Shown: in pieces, positions 62,364-64,000 of the stretch
Layout of the letters: the number at the start of each line of letters is the position of its first letter
Position numbering within the stretch: the stretch's first letter is position 1
Source: Micromonospora parva
GTDB taxonomy: Bacteria; Actinomycetota; Actinomycetes; Mycobacteriales; Micromonosporaceae
Direction of reading: 5' to 3'
Assembly (NCBI RefSeq): GCF_000718515.1
Contig: NZ_JNZS01000020.1
Coordinates: 105,576-169,575 of the forward strand
DNA: 64,000 nt
Translations under genes and position numbers: made by a program
The notes under the pieces: generated by a model
Told to the model about the DNA's origin: nothing
Seen by the model: the letters and a program-made list of their open reading frames with translations, nothing else
The model's database searches: none

Positions 62364-64000
62364 TCACGGCGTCGTCAGGTCGAATCGCCGCACGGTGACC
62401 GCGCCACCGAGCGCCTGTGTTGCGTGGTTGAAGATGGCGAACCGGTAGCCCATGAAGAACTGCCAGTTGTTCGCCAGCGTCAGGGCGTTGCCGAACGAGG
62501 TGAAGTTGACCCCGTCGGTGCTGTACGAGAAACGGGCCTGCCGGCCGGAGCCGGGTCTGATGTCGGCGTTGGCGCGCAACCAGATCCGGCCACCGGAGAC
62601 GGCGGTGCTCGCCACCTCGCTGCCGGTGCTGGTGGTGTTCCAGCTGCCGTCCATCGTCAGGCCGTTCTGCATGACCAGCCGGGTGGACCCGTTGTCCCGT
62701 CGGATGCCGATCCAGGCCGACGAGTTGCGCAGCACCGCCAGGCCGGTGCGGTCACCGTCGCGCATGGTGGAGTAGTCCAACTCGATGGTCGCGGTCGAGG
62801 TGGGGCCCTGGATGCGGTGGGTCAGCGTGTTGCGCGCCTTGTACAGGTCGCCGGTGACGGTGGCGGTCTGCAGGTTCAGGCCGTTGTTGACCGACCACTT
62901 GCTGTTGTCCGGGTTGTGGTTCCACTCCCACTGCGGGCCCAGCGTGGTGCCGGCGAAGGTGTCGGTGCCGGTGAGCGGCTTGACCGCCCGGGGCGGCGCC
63001 GGCAGGTTCGGCTTCGGGTACGAGCTGCCCCACGCGCCGTTGACCGTCTGCAACACCGGCCAACCGTCGCCGGTCCAGGTGATCGGCGCCAGGGCCGGCA
63101 TCCGACCACCGGGGTACGCGTCGACGAAGGACATGTAGTACCAGTCGCCGTTCTGGGTCTGCACCAGACCGCCCTGGTGCGGCACACCGCCGCCGGAGAT
63201 CGGACCGGGCAGGTTGAGCAGGACCTGACGTTGCTCGTACGGGCCGAACGGACCGTTCGTCGACTTCAGCACGTACTGGCCGTTCGCCGGGCGGGTGAGC
63301 CAGATGTAGTAGGCGCCGTTGCGCTTGTAGAAGCGGGCGCCCTCCAGCGTCCCGATGCTCGACGGCGTCTGGTAGACCTGCTGGGCGCGGACCTGGGACT
63401 TTCCGTCGGCGGAGAGCTGGGCCACGCTGATGGTGCTGTTGCCGTACGCCACGTACATGGTGTCGTTGTCGTCGACCAGCAACCCGGCGTCGTAGTAGCA
63501 GTTGGGGATGGTGGCGTGCTTGCTCCACGCGCCGTCGACGGCGGACGCGGTGTAGATGTGGGTCTGCGCGAAGTCGATGCACCCGGCCCAGTAGTACGTC
63601 CGGTTGCTCGGCCGGTAGTTCAGCGTCGACGCCCAGATCCCGTCGACGTACGCGTTGCCACCGCTCATGTCGTACTTCGAGCCGAAGTCGAGCCGGGGCA
63701 CGGCGTGCCCGGCGAACTCCCAGTTCACCAGGTCGTAGGAGCGCAGCACCGGCGCGCCCGGCGAGTAGTGCATGGTGGACGACGTGAGGTAGTACGCGTT
63801 GTCGACCCGGATGATGTCGACGTCGGCGAAGTCCTGCCAGATCGCCGGGTTCGAGAAGGTGCCGTTCGACGGGGGTGGCGTGGTGGGGTCGGTCCCGCCG
63901 TCGACGCGGACGAACTGCCACTGCTGGTTGGTGCCGTTCCAGTCGTCGTACTGCACGATGTTTCCGCCGTCGGCGGTCGAGGCGCCCTGCACCTCCATCA
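62364..64000 (-). CDS. GH43-family secreted glycosidase, 5' end beyond window
   Basis: The readable 545 residues are the C-terminal part of a minus-strand gene whose start lies beyond 64000. They begin inside a CBM13 (DWNGTNQQWQFVRVDGG), then a Thr/Pro linker. A five-bladed GH43 propeller (about 47-340) follows: FADVDIIRVDNAYYL (catalytic base Asp), CYYDAGLLVDDND (Asp) and GTLEGARFYKRNGAYYI (acid Glu). The rest (about 345-544) is a beta-sandwich like the C-terminal domain of GH43 xylosidases and arabinosidases. It probably acts on xylo- or arabino-oligosaccharides or galactan. The N-terminal signal peptide cannot be seen. It is the first of the upstream genes on the same strand as LacI. Confidence 0.88.
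   Translation of the reverse strand, partial: MEVQGASTADGGNIVQYDDWNGTNQQWQFVRVDGGTDPTTPPPSNGTFSNPAIWQDFADVDIIRVDNAYYLTSSTMHYSPGAPVLRSYDLVNWEFAGHAVPRLDFGSKYDMSGGNAYVDGIWASTLNYRPSNRTYYWAGCIDFAQTHIYTASAVDGAWSKHATIPNCYYDAGLLVDDNDTMYVAYGNSTISVAQLSADGKSQVRAQQVYQTPSSIGTLEGARFYKRNGAYYIWLTRPANGQYVLKSTNGPFGPYEQRQVLLNLPGPISGGGVPHQGGLVQTQNGDWYYMSFVDAYPGGRMPALAPITWTGDGWPVLQTVNGAWGSSYPKPNLPAPPRAVKPLTGTDTFAGTTLGPQWEWNHNPDNSKWSVNNGLNLQTATVTGDLYKARNTLTHRIQGPTSTATIELDYSTMRDGDRTGLAVLRNSSAWIGIRRDNGSTRLVMQNGLTMDGSWNTTSTGSEVASTAVSGGRIWLRANADIRPGSGRQARFSYSTDGVNFTSFGNALTLANNWQFFMGYRFAIFNHATQALGGAVTVRRFDLTTP

Noticed and set aside
62077..62448. A 123-codon plus-strand frame between the LacI and GH43 genes.
   Set aside because: No ribosome site, no recognisable protein, and it overlaps the 3' end of GH43 in antisense.

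Overview
The window is a 64 kb piece of chromosome from a high-GC Gram-positive mycelial actinomycete, most likely Micromonosporaceae (Micromonospora-like). The basis is the very high GC, heavy use of GTG starts and ATGA/GTGA gene overlaps, the secreted multi-module glycosidases with ricin-type (CBM13) tails, and the actinobacterial families present (NYN/LOTUS protein, maltokinase-cap protein, DrrAB-type exporter, YtrA-type GntR-ABC operon). No rRNA, tRNA, CRISPR array, phage module or insertion sequence was recognised. The genus is an inference.

Layout. 1-10 kb: a partial small protein, a long palindromic repeat, an NYN-LOTUS RNA-binding/nuclease-like protein, a secreted beta-helix polysaccharidase, a maltokinase-cap protein, an unusual SRPBCC-TM-CBM2-like fusion, nitronate monooxygenase, an anchored beta-propeller protein, a membrane protein and an SGNH hydrolase with a CBM13. 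10-18 kb: a small acidic protein, an Nramp metal transporter, a GntR-ABC operon with a clear palindromic operator, a YcaQ/AlkX-type DNA glycosylase, and a DrrAB-type exporter behind a perfect 9-bp palindrome. 18-24 kb: a ROK regulator and a first monosaccharide ABC importer (mmsA-mmsB-chvE order). 24-30 kb: Zn alcohol dehydrogenase, TetR with an alpha/beta hydrolase, and an ABCG-type exporter translationally coupled to a Moco-sulfurase-like PLP enzyme.

30-38 kb: a GH16 glucanase with a promoter and operator that can be read directly, a DUF4331 protein, then a three-gene surface locus. This locus has a small secreted protein, a DUF916/WxLIP-like membrane-anchored partner, and a convergent 1002-residue lectin/FN3 protein whose C-terminal 139 residues repeat the small protein. 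The two genes carrying the shared domain also share an upstream motif. This looks like an actinobacterial counterpart of the Firmicutes WxL surface system and is the most interesting object in the window. 38-46 kb: DUF2188, M23 peptidase, a PEP-synthase/rifampin-phosphotransferase-like operon ending in its own TetR gene, and two secreted cell-wall hydrolases sharing an SH3-like tail. 45.7-54.4 kb: an ATPase/FtsX-type permease/ATPase set, a TolB-like protein with an MFS carrier, and a DNRLRE-metallophosphoesterase.

54.6-64 kb: a second monosaccharide importer (chvE-mmsA-mmsB order), a GH27 alpha-galactosidase, a LacI regulator, and the 3' part of a GH43 enzyme. Near-identical TGTTAGCG-type palindromes precede both the importer and the GH27 gene, which points to one LacI-controlled galactoside regulon. 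The window as a whole suits a soil polysaccharide degrader: secreted enzymes release sugars, two ChvE/Mms importers take them up, and LacI/ROK regulators control the response.
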